From the NCBI GenBank assembly GCA_002421005.1, contig DIJC01000024.1:56770-120769 (forward strand): DNA of 64,000 nt, given 5' to 3'. Each line of letters opens with the position of its first letter. Positions within the stretch are counted from its first letter, which is position 1. Below are positions 52,415-61,144 of the stretch, piece after piece. The position numbers and the translations under genes were made by a program. The DNA is from Enterobacteriaceae bacterium UBA5654 (GTDB lineage Bacteria; Pseudomonadota; Gammaproteobacteria; Enterobacterales; Enterobacteriaceae). A model generated the notes under the pieces. The model was not told the DNA's origin. It was given only the letters and a program-made list of their open reading frames with translations, and did no database searches.

Positions 52415-53629
52415 GTGCTTACGACGCTCATTTACCGCAGCCAGCTCACGCCATCCGATGACGTGTTGCCGCTTGATACGCTGGTTGAGACCGCGAAGCG
52501 GAACAATACGGCGCTCGGCGTCACCGGTATGCTGCTGTTTGACGGTGCGCATTTTTTGCAGGTGCTGGAAGGAGAAGAAGAGACGCTGGACGCGCTGTTT
52601 TCTAAAATCAGTCGCGATGTGCGGCATCAGCACGTCGTTGAGATGATGCGTGATTACGCGCCGCGCCGCCGCTTTGAAAATGTCGGCATGGTGCTGTTCG
52701 ATCTGCGCCTTGAACTGCCGCAGACGATCCTTGATTCCGTGCTACGCCACGGAAAGCTGGAGAGTTATCTGGCGGCGGAGGATCGGGTCTTTAAGTTCAT
52801 TGAAACTTTTGCGACCAGCGAGCGTAAGGCCCGGCCTGACGAGCGTTTTGACGCCACCCGCTGGGTGCTGGAGCCGAAAACGCCGCCATTTCGGCCGCCG
52901 TTGCCAAATATCCTGCCCGATCAAATGTGTCAGTTCGCCCTGCAACCGATTGTGGAACCGCTGGGGCGTACCATCAGCTCGCTGGAAGCGCTGGTGCGCA
53001 GTAATAATGGCGGTAGCCCGGAGCACTTTTTCTCGGCGATCCCGGATGACCAAATCTATGAAGTGGATCTGCAAACCAAAGCGTACGCCTTCGCGCTTGC
53101 CGAAAAAATCGGCATTGGTAGTCATAAAATTGCCATTAATCTTTTGCCTGGGTCGCTGGTCTTTATTCCCGGCGCGGTCGATTTTTTACTGGAAAAAGTC
53201 CATGAGCATAACCTTAGCCCTGAGCAGGTAATTGTTGAAGTCACTGAAAATGAAATGATCTCCGGCTTTGGCGAGTTCAACAGCGCCCTGAAAAAGCTGC
53301 GCGCTGCTGGTATGGGGCTGGCTATTGATGATTTCGGTTCCGGCTATGCGGGTCTGTCGTTACTGGCAAAATTCCAGCCCGACAAAATTAAAATCGACCG
53401 CGAGATCGTCAGTAATATTCACCTGAGCGGCCCCAAGCAGGCGATTGTGAATTCTATTATCAAATGCTGCTCGGATATGGAGATTACGCTGGTTGCCGAA
53501 GGCATTGAGCGCGTGGAAGAGTGGTGCTGGCTGGAATCCGCGGGCATCCGCCGCTTCCAGGGATTTCTTTTTGCGCGCCCGCTGTTAAACGGCGTTAACG
53601 ATATTCACTGGCCAACGTTTACGGTTTAA
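52415..53629 (+). CDS. bluF: BLUF blue-light sensor with active EAL phosphodiesterase
   Basis: 404-residue photoreceptor. BLUF domain 1-95 with flavin-contact residues Tyr7 (TTLIYRS), Asn30/31 and Gln49 (AHFLQVLEG). EAL domain 170-400 with intact catalytic set: Glu191-Ala-Leu (SLEALVRS), Asn242 (AINLLPGS), Glu275, Asp305-Asp306 (AIDDFGSGYAG), Lys326 and Glu362 (VAEGIE). E. coli BluF/YcgF has a degenerate DHFG and does not cleave c-di-GMP, whereas Klebsiella BlrP1 has DDFG and is an active, light-stimulated enzyme; this protein is of the BlrP1 kind. Ends 4 bases inside the convergent GGDEF gene. Confidence 0.92.
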   Translation: MLTTLIYRSQLTPSDDVLPLDTLVETAKRNNTALGVTGMLLFDGAHFLQVLEGEEETLDALFSKISRDVRHQHVVEMMRDYAPRRRFENVGMVLFDLRLELPQTILDSVLRHGKLESYLAAEDRVFKFIETFATSERKARPDERFDATRWVLEPKTPPFRPPLPNILPDQMCQFALQPIVEPLGRTISSLEALVRSNNGGSPEHFFSAIPDDQIYEVDLQTKAYAFALAEKIGIGSHKIAINLLPGSLVFIPGAVDFLLEKVHEHNLSPEQVIVEVTENEMISGFGEFNSALKKLRAAGMGLAIDDFGSGYAGLSLLAKFQPDKIKIDREIVSNIHLSGPKQAIVNSIIKCCSDMEITLVAEGIERVEEWCWLESAGIRRFQGFLFARPLLNGVNDIHWPTFTV

Positions 53630-55416
53630 GACACTTTTTTCGCTACCACGATTTGGCTGCGCCCGCGCTCTTTCGCCAGATACAGCGCCAGATCCGCCGC
53701 CCGGACGAGATTGCTCTCTCTGGCGTGGGTCGGCCAGGTCGCCAGCCCGATAGACACGGAGACAGGCCCCACCTCGTGCAGTTCATAGAGCATACGGTGC
53801 GCGGTGATGTTATGCAGGATCTTCTCGGCAACATGTTTCGCCTGTAGCTCTTCAAAATCGGGCAGGAGAATTAAAAACTCCTCGCCGCCGTAGCGAAACG
53901 CCACGCTGTTTTCGTCCAGTTGTTCGCTGATGATCCGCGCCGTCTCCCGCAGCACTTTGTCACCGGCTCCGTGGCCCCAGGTATCGTTAAGCCTTTTGAA
54001 ATAATCGATATCGATCATCAGGCAACTGACGCAGCTCTTTTTGGTTTCCGCATTTTCAATCAGCGTGCGCAGGATGTCGTCGAGATTATGGCGATTGCGC
54101 AGCCCGGTCAGCGGATCGTACATCGCTTTTTCCGTCAGCGTATCGCGCAGTTTCTGGTTTGCCAGCGCCAGTGAAAGCGTCTCCGCCATCAGTTCGAGGT
54201 AGATATACGGCGGCTTTTTATTGCTGATGTGGTTATCAAACGTCAGCAGGCCAATGGGTTTATTCTGGGCGATCAGCGGCACACAAATCGCTTTGGCGGC
54301 AATTTGCGCGGGATAGTGCTCGCAGGGAATATCTACCGTATCGCGTGAAGGGCTGTGCAACTGTCCGCGCTTCAGCGCCCAGCAGCTCTCCGGCATAAAC
54401 GGCGCGTCGTCGCCCGCAGGACTCAGCCAGCTGGCCATGCATTTCATGCTGTTACTTTGCGGGTCGAGAATATACAAACGTCCGCCCATCTCCGGCATCA
54501 CTTTAGGCGCGAAAACTTTCACGACCTTAATAATGCTGCGATGCGACTCGCAGCCCTGAAGCCGCTGGGTCATCCGGGCCAGCAGATTGCGCGTTATCCA
54601 GTCGGCATCGCGCTCCTGCTCCAGCCGCTGGCGGACCATCCCGTTTTCACGAAAAATATGGATTGCCTGCGCCATATCGCCGATCTCATCGACCTGCGCG
54701 AGCAGCGGCGTTTCCACCGCATAATCCTGCGAAGCCAGCCGGTTTACAACGTCGCTTAGCGTCACCACCGGCCGCAATATGCGATGCTTGATGATAAAAC
54801 CGAGCACAAACAAAAACAGCAGCGCGGTCAGCGCGACCATGATTTCCGAGAGCGTGCGCAGACGCTGGGAGAAATGGGTGGCTTCGGCAACCGTGGCGTC
54901 TGTGCGCTGATTAATCAGGCTTTCAAAATGGGCAAAGCGATATTCTGCCTGCGACAGTTGTCCCTCATAATCCGCGCTGAACAACAGGCGGATCGCTTCG
55001 TCATGCCTGCCTTGTTCGATGGCGGTAATGGCAGCCTGCTGTTCATCTTCCAGCGTATCCAGCGCCGTCAGGCCGTCGCGCAGTAGCAACAGTTCTTCCG
55101 CTGATGCGCCAATATCCTTCAGCGCGTTCAGGTGTTTTTCCAGGCGACGATCCTGCGCCAGTTCCGCCTTCCACGCCTGAATGTTCTCCGGCTGCGGATT
55201 AACCACCGCCAGACGCGCTCTGTCGGTGAGCGAAAACGCTTCTTTCTCCAGTTGCTCTGTGGCGGTATCGAAATCTCGACTCTGCTTCACCGCCGCTCTT
55301 TCTGCCCGGTCAGCATTTGACGCCATAAAAAGCGCAACGCCGGAAGAGAGTGTAAGAACAACCGTTGCGATGTAAGCAAAATTGGTAATCGTCGCGATAC
55401 GCACGCCGGGCCTCAC
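53626..55416 (-). CDS. Membrane diguanylate cyclase (HAMP-GAF-GGDEF)
   Basis: 596-residue sensor. N-terminal TM helix (residues 12-32), periplasmic helical region with coiled-coil character, second TM about 188-210 (ALLFLFVLGFIIKH), HAMP, GAF (residues ~270-420), C-terminal GGDEF domain with active RYGGEEF. The inhibitory I-site RxxD is replaced by DENS, so product inhibition is likely weak. Synthesises c-di-GMP; convergent with a light-regulated c-di-GMP phosphodiesterase. Confidence 0.9.
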   Translation of the reverse strand: MRPGVRIATITNFAYIATVVLTLSSGVALFMASNADRAERAAVKQSRDFDTATEQLEKEAFSLTDRARLAVVNPQPENIQAWKAELAQDRRLEKHLNALKDIGASAEELLLLRDGLTALDTLEDEQQAAITAIEQGRHDEAIRLLFSADYEGQLSQAEYRFAHFESLINQRTDATVAEATHFSQRLRTLSEIMVALTALLFLFVLGFIIKHRILRPVVTLSDVVNRLASQDYAVETPLLAQVDEIGDMAQAIHIFRENGMVRQRLEQERDADWITRNLLARMTQRLQGCESHRSIIKVVKVFAPKVMPEMGGRLYILDPQSNSMKCMASWLSPAGDDAPFMPESCWALKRGQLHSPSRDTVDIPCEHYPAQIAAKAICVPLIAQNKPIGLLTFDNHISNKKPPYIYLELMAETLSLALANQKLRDTLTEKAMYDPLTGLRNRHNLDDILRTLIENAETKKSCVSCLMIDIDYFKRLNDTWGHGAGDKVLRETARIISEQLDENSVAFRYGGEEFLILLPDFEELQAKHVAEKILHNITAHRMLYELHEVGPVSVSIGLATWPTHARESNLVRAADLALYLAKERGRSQIVVAKKVS

Positions 55417-55774
55417 TGAAGCAGGTAACGAGTGGATTATTATGAGTTTACTTTAAATTTGCGAAAGCATTGGGGAATCCGCCGCGCTGATGAAAGGGAA
55501 ATAAGCAATATCCTTACGGAAAAAAGGATTATTTCCGCCGGTAATAAATAATCTCACCGGGTGATAAATAATAACATGGAGAAAATTCAGGGTTATTTGT
55601 GCCTGCCTGACGCTTTATTTCAATAAATGTAAATAGTTCTCATTATTGTTTACATTCGCAAACATATCTCCTAAGATCGCGCCGTTTCGCTTCTTATTTC
55701 GCCATAAATAAAAAATTTCTCGATGTTTTGCGCCCGCTTTTTGGCAGGCTCGTTTTATTCTAAGGAATGAAAAA
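55417..55774. promoter_or_regulatory. Control region of the TonB receptor with Fur box
   Basis: 358 bases between the divergent cyclase and receptor genes. The AT-rich part at 55620-55660 holds a candidate Fur site (separate entry). No ORF. Confidence 0.6.
55629..55647 (+). promoter_or_regulatory. Candidate Fur box
   Basis: GTAAATAGTTCTCATTATT matches 12 of 19 positions of GATAATGATAATCATTATC, including the complete TCATTAT half. It lies within a wider TGTAAA ... TTTACA inverted repeat, 128 bases before the receptor gene. Confidence 0.65.
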
Positions 55775-57760
55775 ATGAAAATCTCTCAGGTCAAGTTACT
55801 CGCTGCTGCGGGGTGTTTCGCTACGTGTCCCGCAACCGTTCTGGCTGATGCTCAGGACACGATGGTCATTACCGCTACCGGCTTCGAACAAAAAATCCAG
55901 AACGCGCCCGCGTCTATTTCCGTAATTTCTAAAGCGCAAATAGAGGATAAAGCCTACCGTGATGTGACCGATGCGCTGAAAGACGTACCGGGCGTCGTTG
56001 TTACCGGTGGCGGCAGCAGCAGCGATATCAGTATTCGCGGTATGGCTTCCCAGTACACGTTATTCCTCGTGGACGGCAAACGTATTAGTACCCGGGGAAC
56101 ACGTCCCAATAGCGATAATTCCGGGATCGAGCAGGGCTGGCTGCCGCCGCTGGAATCCATCGAACGCATTGAAGTCATTCGTGGCCCGATGTCATCGCTT
56201 TATGGCTCCGATGCCATGGGCGGCGTGATTAACGTGATCACCAAAAAAGTATCGAATTCGCTGGGCTGGACTGGCTCCCTGCACGGCGACGCCACGTTCC
56301 AGGAAAATAACGATTCCGGCGACCTGTTCCAGACTAATGCCTGGGCGTCCGGTCCGATTATTGAAGGACTGCTGGGCGCGAAAGTGACCGGCCTGCTCTC
56401 CCGCCGGGCGGAAGATCAGATCGTCAACGGTTACAACGAGCAGAAGCTGCGCAACGGCGCGGTGACGCTGAACTTCACGCCCGACGAGAAAAACGATTTT
56501 GACCTGGATATCGCGCGCGAATTGCAGGATCGCAACAGCCTGCCGGGCAAATCAATGGCTGCCGAAAGTTGCCGTGGCAGCACCTGTACGCCGAATACCG
56601 CCAGCAAAAGCCGCTATGAGCACACGACATATGGGTTAACGCACAACGGCTATTACGATGACTTCAACACCAGCAGCTACATCCAGCAGGAAAAGTCGGC
56701 CAACCCTGGTCGCGAGATGAAGTCGTACAACACCACCTTTAACAACCAGAACCAGATCTTCCTCGGCGATCATACGCTGACGGTTGGCGGGCAGTATCGT
56801 TATGAAAAACTGAACGATAACGGCAACCAGCTTGAAGCGGCGGACGGCCTGAACAAGCTGACCCGCTGGAGCTGGGCGCTGTTTACCGAAGACGAATGGG
56901 CGATGACCGAGAGCTTCACGCTGACGGGCGGCCTGCGCATGGATAAAGACGAAAACTACGGCACCAACTGGACACCGCGCGGCTATGGCGTCTGGCATCT
57001 TGCCGAGCAGTGGACTTTAAAAGGCGGCGTGTCTGCGGGCTACCGCGCGCCGGATCTGCGTCAGTCCTCCGCCAGTTGGGGACAGGTCACGGGCGGCGGG
57101 CGGCTGGACGGTATCATCGTCGGCAACCCGGATCTGAAGCCGGAAAAAAGCCTGAGCGAAGAGATTGCCCTGCTGTGGGATAACAATGAAAATCTCAACG
57201 CGGGAATTACCCTGTTTAATACCGATTTTAAAAACAAGATCACCGAAGTTCGCCGCTGTAACAGCAGCGCCGATCCGGCGTGCACCATTGGCAATCACAG
57301 CTATGATTTTGTCAGCGATCGCGTTAACGTCGATAAAGCCAATATGCGCGGCGTGGAATCCAGCTTCGGCTGGGAGATCACGCGCGACCTCAGTCTGACC
57401 GCCAACTACACTTATACCGACTCCGAGCAAAAGAGCGGCCCGTTCTCCGGCAAGCCGTTGAACAAAATGCCTAAGCATATGTTCAACACCACCCTGGACT
57501 GGCAGGCGCAGGAAGATCTTGGCTTCTGGAGCCGTCTGAACCTGCGCGGTAAAACCTCTGAATATTTAAGCCGGACGTCAATGGCAGAAGGCACGCCGTC
57601 CTATACCCAAATCGACGCAGGTCTGCGTTACAACGCCAACAAAAACCTGCTGGTGTCGGCGGGCGTGTATAACGTGCTGGATAAGCAGATTGACTACGAA
57701 ACCTATGACACGGTGCTGGACGGGCGTCGGTATACGGTGGGGCTGACGTATAATTTCTGA
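55775..57760 (+). CDS. TonB-dependent receptor, CirA-like
   Basis: 661-residue outer-membrane receptor for catecholate siderophores, similar in length and sequence to the colicin I receptor CirA (663). Signal peptide of about 25 residues ending VLADA, TonB box DTMVITATG, plug domain with SISVISKAQIED and IEVIRGPMSSLYGSDAMGGVINVIT (in part), 22-strand barrel ending in the aromatic YTVGLTYNF. A pair of cysteines occurs in the loop SCRGSTC. The usual cirA lies elsewhere in enterobacteria, so this may be a paralogue. Iron control by Fur is inferred from the upstream site. Confidence 0.9.
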   Translation: MKISQVKLLAAAGCFATCPATVLADAQDTMVITATGFEQKIQNAPASISVISKAQIEDKAYRDVTDALKDVPGVVVTGGGSSSDISIRGMASQYTLFLVDGKRISTRGTRPNSDNSGIEQGWLPPLESIERIEVIRGPMSSLYGSDAMGGVINVITKKVSNSLGWTGSLHGDATFQENNDSGDLFQTNAWASGPIIEGLLGAKVTGLLSRRAEDQIVNGYNEQKLRNGAVTLNFTPDEKNDFDLDIARELQDRNSLPGKSMAAESCRGSTCTPNTASKSRYEHTTYGLTHNGYYDDFNTSSYIQQEKSANPGREMKSYNTTFNNQNQIFLGDHTLTVGGQYRYEKLNDNGNQLEAADGLNKLTRWSWALFTEDEWAMTESFTLTGGLRMDKDENYGTNWTPRGYGVWHLAEQWTLKGGVSAGYRAPDLRQSSASWGQVTGGGRLDGIIVGNPDLKPEKSLSEEIALLWDNNENLNAGITLFNTDFKNKITEVRRCNSSADPACTIGNHSYDFVSDRVNVDKANMRGVESSFGWEITRDLSLTANYTYTDSEQKSGPFSGKPLNKMPKHMFNTTLDWQAQEDLGFWSRLNLRGKTSEYLSRTSMAEGTPSYTQIDAGLRYNANKNLLVSAGVYNVLDKQIDYETYDTVLDGRRYTVGLTYNF

Positions 57761-57774
57761 TGCAGTTTGAAGGT

Positions 57775-57805
57775 AAATGGCGAGGGGGCTCCTCGCCATT
57801 TTTTA
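57775..57805 (+). terminator. Terminator of the TonB receptor gene
   Basis: AATGGCGAGG / CCTCGCCATT, perfect 10-bp stem followed by a T-run. Confidence 0.9.
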
Positions 57806-57981
57806 TTTCTTCCGCTGCGCCCGGGCGGCACGCATCACGGACATGCAGGCAGCGGGCTTTTTCTCTCCAGGCCCGGCCAGTCTGAAATCAGTCGCTGACA
57901 AGAGGCAGTTTCTGCAACCCGTTTAAATCGCATTTTGTCGGCAGACGCAGCCCGGAGGTTTTCGCTTGATTGGCAACCGGA

Positions 57982-58341
57982 TTACTCGCCGCGCTCACCC
58001 TGCATCAACGTCTTCTTTAACCGCGCTCGTCGGCGCTCAAGCTCATCAATTTGCCGTTCGATCTCCGCCAGCCTTTTATGCTGAATGGCCTGCGTTTCGG
58101 GACAAAACGTGGTGCCCTCTATCAGGCGCATACAATCAGGAAAACTGCGGATCTCGGCGATGCTAAAGCCAGTCGCGATCAGCCGCTGGATTTGCCGCAC
58201 CTGGGCGACGGCCTCCGGCGGGAAATACCGGTATCCATTGCAGGCGCGGGAGGATGTCAGCAGATCGTGACTGTCATAATGGCGAATCGATCGCACGCTG
58301 ACGCCTGTTTTTTTCGCCAGTTCGCCAATAGTTAACTGCAT
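57982..58341 (-). CDS. MerR-family regulator
   Basis: 119-residue MerR-type regulator: HTH LTIGELAKKTGVSVRSIRHYD, wing CNGYRYFPPEAV, long dimerisation helix RLAEIERQIDELERRRARL. Three cysteines (Cys34, Cys70, Cys80). Divergent from the alpha/beta hydrolase gene; the 85-base gap contains a palindrome within a long promoter spacer, typical of MerR control. Start at 58341 (MQLTIGEL) fits the family; the ORF extends further upstream through the divergent promoter, which is rejected. Confidence 0.88.
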   Translation of the reverse strand: MQLTIGELAKKTGVSVRSIRHYDSHDLLTSSRACNGYRYFPPEAVAQVRQIQRLIATGFSIAEIRSFPDCMRLIEGTTFCPETQAIQHKRLAEIERQIDELERRRARLKKTLMQGERGE

Positions 58342-58363
58342 TTTACGCTCCCCTGATTGCTGC

Positions 58364-58395
58364 TTGACTCTGACATTAGTGTCAGGGTTCAGCAT
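58364..58395 (+). promoter_or_regulatory. MerR-type promoter of the hydrolase gene
   Basis: -35 TTGACT (58364-58369), perfect inverted repeat CTGACA-ttag-TGTCAG (58370-58385), then a weak -10 CAGCAT (58390-58395) with a 20-base spacer. MerR activators bind such palindromes between widely spaced promoter elements. Confidence 0.65.
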
Positions 58396-58426
58396 AGCGA
58401 TGAAACCATAATCAGAGGAGCTTTTT

Positions 58427-59317
58427 ATGTTACTTTTTACCTTACGTCGCTCGTTAATTCCGCTATTCCTGCTGCTGTTTTCTGGTGCCTTGTTTGCGCA
58501 AGTCAAAAATTACACCGTGACCGCGCCCGACGGCGTAACGCTTGCGGTGCAGGAGAGCGGCAATCCGCAGGGCAGGCCGATTATCTTTATTCATGGTCTG
58601 CTGGGCAGTCATCTGAACTGGGAAAAACAGGTCCAGGACGCGCAGTTGCAGCGCTACCGGCTAATTACATTTGACCTGCGCGGGCACGGGCTTTCTGCAA
58701 AGCCGCAACAGGAGAGTGCTTACAGTGAAAGCAGGCTCTGGGGGGATGATCTGGCGGCAGTAATTGAAGGCAGCCACGCTAAAAAACCGCTGCTGGTGGG
58801 CTGGTCGCTGGGCGGCGTGGTGATCACCAGCTATCTTGCAGCGCATGGCGATGCCAGTCTCAGCGGGGTGGTATACGTTGACGGCGTAGTGGAACTCACC
58901 CCGGAACAAATCCCGGCGCACCCGGATGTCTATCGGGACATGACCGCCAGCGACTTAAAAACCCACCTCGACGGTGAACGCGACTTCCTGCGGCTCTGTT
59001 TCCATCAGCAGCCGGACCGCGCCACGTTTGAGCGTCTGCTGGCAAACGCTGCGCTGGCCGCATGGCCGATGCAGCGCGCCGTGCCCTCCCTGCGTGTCCC
59101 TCTTGAAAAAGGGCTGAAGCCTGCGCGCATTCCCTTACTGTTTATTTACGGCAAACACGATGCGCTGGTGAATCCGCAGCCCTCGCTGGCGCGGGCAAAG
59201 GCGGTCAATCCGCGCATTCAGTCACTGGTTTTCGAAAATTCAGGGCATACGCCGTTTATTGAGGAGAGTGAGCGGTTTAATCGGGAATTGGGGGCGTTTA
59301 TAGGGGGGGTTAATTAA
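58427..59317 (+). CDS. Exported alpha/beta hydrolase
   Basis: 296-residue alpha/beta hydrolase with an N-terminal signal peptide (RRSLIPLFLLLFSGALFAQ), so probably periplasmic. Catalytic features: oxyanion HG in FIHGLLGSH, nucleophile Ser in VGWSLGG, Asp in YGKHDALV, His in NSGHTPFIEE. The substrate may be an ester or lactone; not assignable. Expected to be induced by the divergent MerR protein. Its 3' end lies 52 bases from selC. Confidence 0.88.
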   Translation: MLLFTLRRSLIPLFLLLFSGALFAQVKNYTVTAPDGVTLAVQESGNPQGRPIIFIHGLLGSHLNWEKQVQDAQLQRYRLITFDLRGHGLSAKPQQESAYSESRLWGDDLAAVIEGSHAKKPLLVGWSLGGVVITSYLAAHGDASLSGVVYVDGVVELTPEQIPAHPDVYRDMTASDLKTHLDGERDFLRLCFHQQPDRATFERLLANAALAAWPMQRAVPSLRVPLEKGLKPARIPLLFIYGKHDALVNPQPSLARAKAVNPRIQSLVFENSGHTPFIEESERFNRELGAFIGGVN

Positions 59318-59369
59318 TAAAATATCAGAAAGGATTTAGTAGCGCTGGAATCAAGCACAAGCAGCAAAC

Positions 59370-59464
59370 TGGCGGAAGATCACAGGAGTCGAACCTGCCC
59401 GGGGCCGCTGGCGGTCCCAACTGGATTTGAAGTCCAGCCGCCTCACCGGAGACGACGATCTTCC
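59370..59464 (-). tRNA. selC: Selenocysteine tRNA (UCA anticodon)
   Basis: 95 bases including encoded CCA. Nearly identical to E. coli selC: acceptor GGAAGATC / GATCTTCC, long variable arm, T-arm with GGTTCGACTCC, anticodon TCA (complement at 59428-59430) in the loop ACTTCAAAT. Long 8-bp acceptor stem and 90+ base length are specific to tRNA-Sec. A known integration hot spot, but no integrase is seen here. Confidence 0.97.
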
Positions 59465-59750
59465 GCGCCTCGATTGCTACATGGAGGCGGGCGCATTATA
59501 GCTACTTCCTGCGGTTTCCACATCCCCCAACACGCTTTTTTCACACTTCCTTTAACATATCCTTTTCTGCGCTACACAAAACCTCACAAAATCCGTGAGT
59601 TACCGTTTTCCTCATTTTTTTTCCTACGACGATCACAGAAAACAAGAAACATAATTTGATAACCAGAAAACGGAATATCGCCATTGATGAGGATGGTTTA
59701 AAACGCTTCTCATCTGTACGCGAGTACTCTATGGCATCAAGGAATGAACG
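59465..59750. promoter_or_regulatory. Region between selC and yicJ
   Basis: 286 bases without a gene. Holds the selC promoter (minus strand) and the yicJI promoter (plus strand). AT-rich around 59600-59680. No confident operator. Confidence 0.5.
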
Positions 59751-61133
59751 ATGAAAAGTCAGATACTTTCCGTTAAAGAGAAAATTGGTTACGGCATGGG
59801 TGACGCCGCCAGCCATATCGTTTTTGATAACGTCATGATGTTTATGATGTTTTTTTACACTGATATTTTTGGGATCCCCGCTGGCTTTGTCGGAACCATG
59901 TTCCTGCTGGCGCGTGTGCTGGACGCAGTCTCCGACCCCTGCATGGGGCTGATTGCTGACCGTACCCGCAGCCGCTGGGGTAAGTTCCGCCCGTGGGTGC
60001 TGTTTGGTGCGTTGCCGTTCGGCATTGTCTGCGTGCTGACCTACAGCACGCCGGACCTGAGCATGACCGGGAAAATGATTTATGCCGCAGTCACTTACAC
60101 GCTGCTGACGCTGCTCTATACCGTGGTCAATATCCCTTACTGTGCGTTGGGCGGCGTGATTACTAACGATCCGACGCAGCGTATCTCCCTTCAGTCCTGG
60201 CGCTTCGTGCTGGCGACGATGGGCGGGATGTGCTCCACCGTGCTGATGATGCCGCTGGTTGAACTGCTCGGCGGTGAAGATAAAGCATTCGGCTTTCAGT
60301 GGGGAATTGCCGTGCTCTCCGTCGTTGCCTTCCTGATGCTGGCGTTCTGCTTCTTCAACACCAAAGAGCGCGTGGTGGCACCACCGGGCACCACCAAAAT
60401 GAGTGAAGACCTGCGTGATATCTGGCAAAACGACCAGTGGCGTATTGTCGGTCTGCTGACCATTCTCAATATCCTCGCGGTGTGCGTGCGCGGCGGCGCA
60501 ATGATGTACTACGTCACCTGGATCATGGGGGCGCCGGGACTGTTTACCTGGTTCCTGACCTTCTACTGCGTCGGCAATCTGATTGGTTCTGCGCTGGCGA
60601 AACCGCTTACCGACAAAACATGTAAAGTCACCATCTTCTGGGTGACGAATGCCCTGCTGGCCGGGTTCAGCGTGGCGATGTTCTTTGTGCCGATGAACGC
60701 CAGTTTGCTGATGTTCGCCTTTATCTTCGTCATTGGCGTGCTGCACCAGCTCGTCACCCCAATCCAGTGGGTGATGATGTCCGATACCGTTGATTATGGC
60801 GAATGGTGCAACGGCAAACGCCTGACCGGGATCAGCTTTGCCGGAACGCTGTTCGTCCTGAAACTGGGCCTGGCGCTGGGCGGCGCGATGATCGGCTGGA
60901 TGCTGGCAGGCGGCGGCTATGAGGCCGCAGCGACCTCCCAGAACAGCGCTACGATCTCCATTATTATTGCCCTGTTCACCATCGTGCCAGCCGTCTGCTA
61001 CCTGCTGAGCGCGCTTATCGCGAAACGCTTTTACTCCCTGAAAACACCGTTAATGAACGACATCCTGGCGCAACTGGCGCAGGGCGGACGTCGTGACAAG
61101 AAAGTCATGACCAGCAAAGCATTGCAGAACTAA
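59751..61133 (+). CDS. yicJ: YicJ, GPH-family sugar transporter
   Basis: 460-residue glycoside-pentoside-hexuronide:cation symporter, E. coli length. Twelve predicted helices; GMGDAASHIVFDNVMMFMMFFYTDIFGI (in part) at the N-terminus and DRTRSRWGKFRPW, the GPH signature loop. Probably imports isoprimeverose or another alpha-xyloside for YicI. yicI begins 12 bases downstream, forming one operon. Confidence 0.94.
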   Translation: MKSQILSVKEKIGYGMGDAASHIVFDNVMMFMMFFYTDIFGIPAGFVGTMFLLARVLDAVSDPCMGLIADRTRSRWGKFRPWVLFGALPFGIVCVLTYSTPDLSMTGKMIYAAVTYTLLTLLYTVVNIPYCALGGVITNDPTQRISLQSWRFVLATMGGMCSTVLMMPLVELLGGEDKAFGFQWGIAVLSVVAFLMLAFCFFNTKERVVAPPGTTKMSEDLRDIWQNDQWRIVGLLTILNILAVCVRGGAMMYYVTWIMGAPGLFTWFLTFYCVGNLIGSALAKPLTDKTCKVTIFWVTNALLAGFSVAMFFVPMNASLLMFAFIFVIGVLHQLVTPIQWVMMSDTVDYGEWCNGKRLTGISFAGTLFVLKLGLALGGAMIGWMLAGGGYEAAATSQNSATISIIIALFTIVPAVCYLLSALIAKRFYSLKTPLMNDILAQLAQGGRRDKKVMTSKALQN

Positions 61134-61144
61134 AGGAGCTAATT

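Noticed and set aside
59370..59464. Island integrated at selC with its own integrase
   Set aside because: No integrase or duplicated selC end was found within the window; only the accessory block itself is visible.
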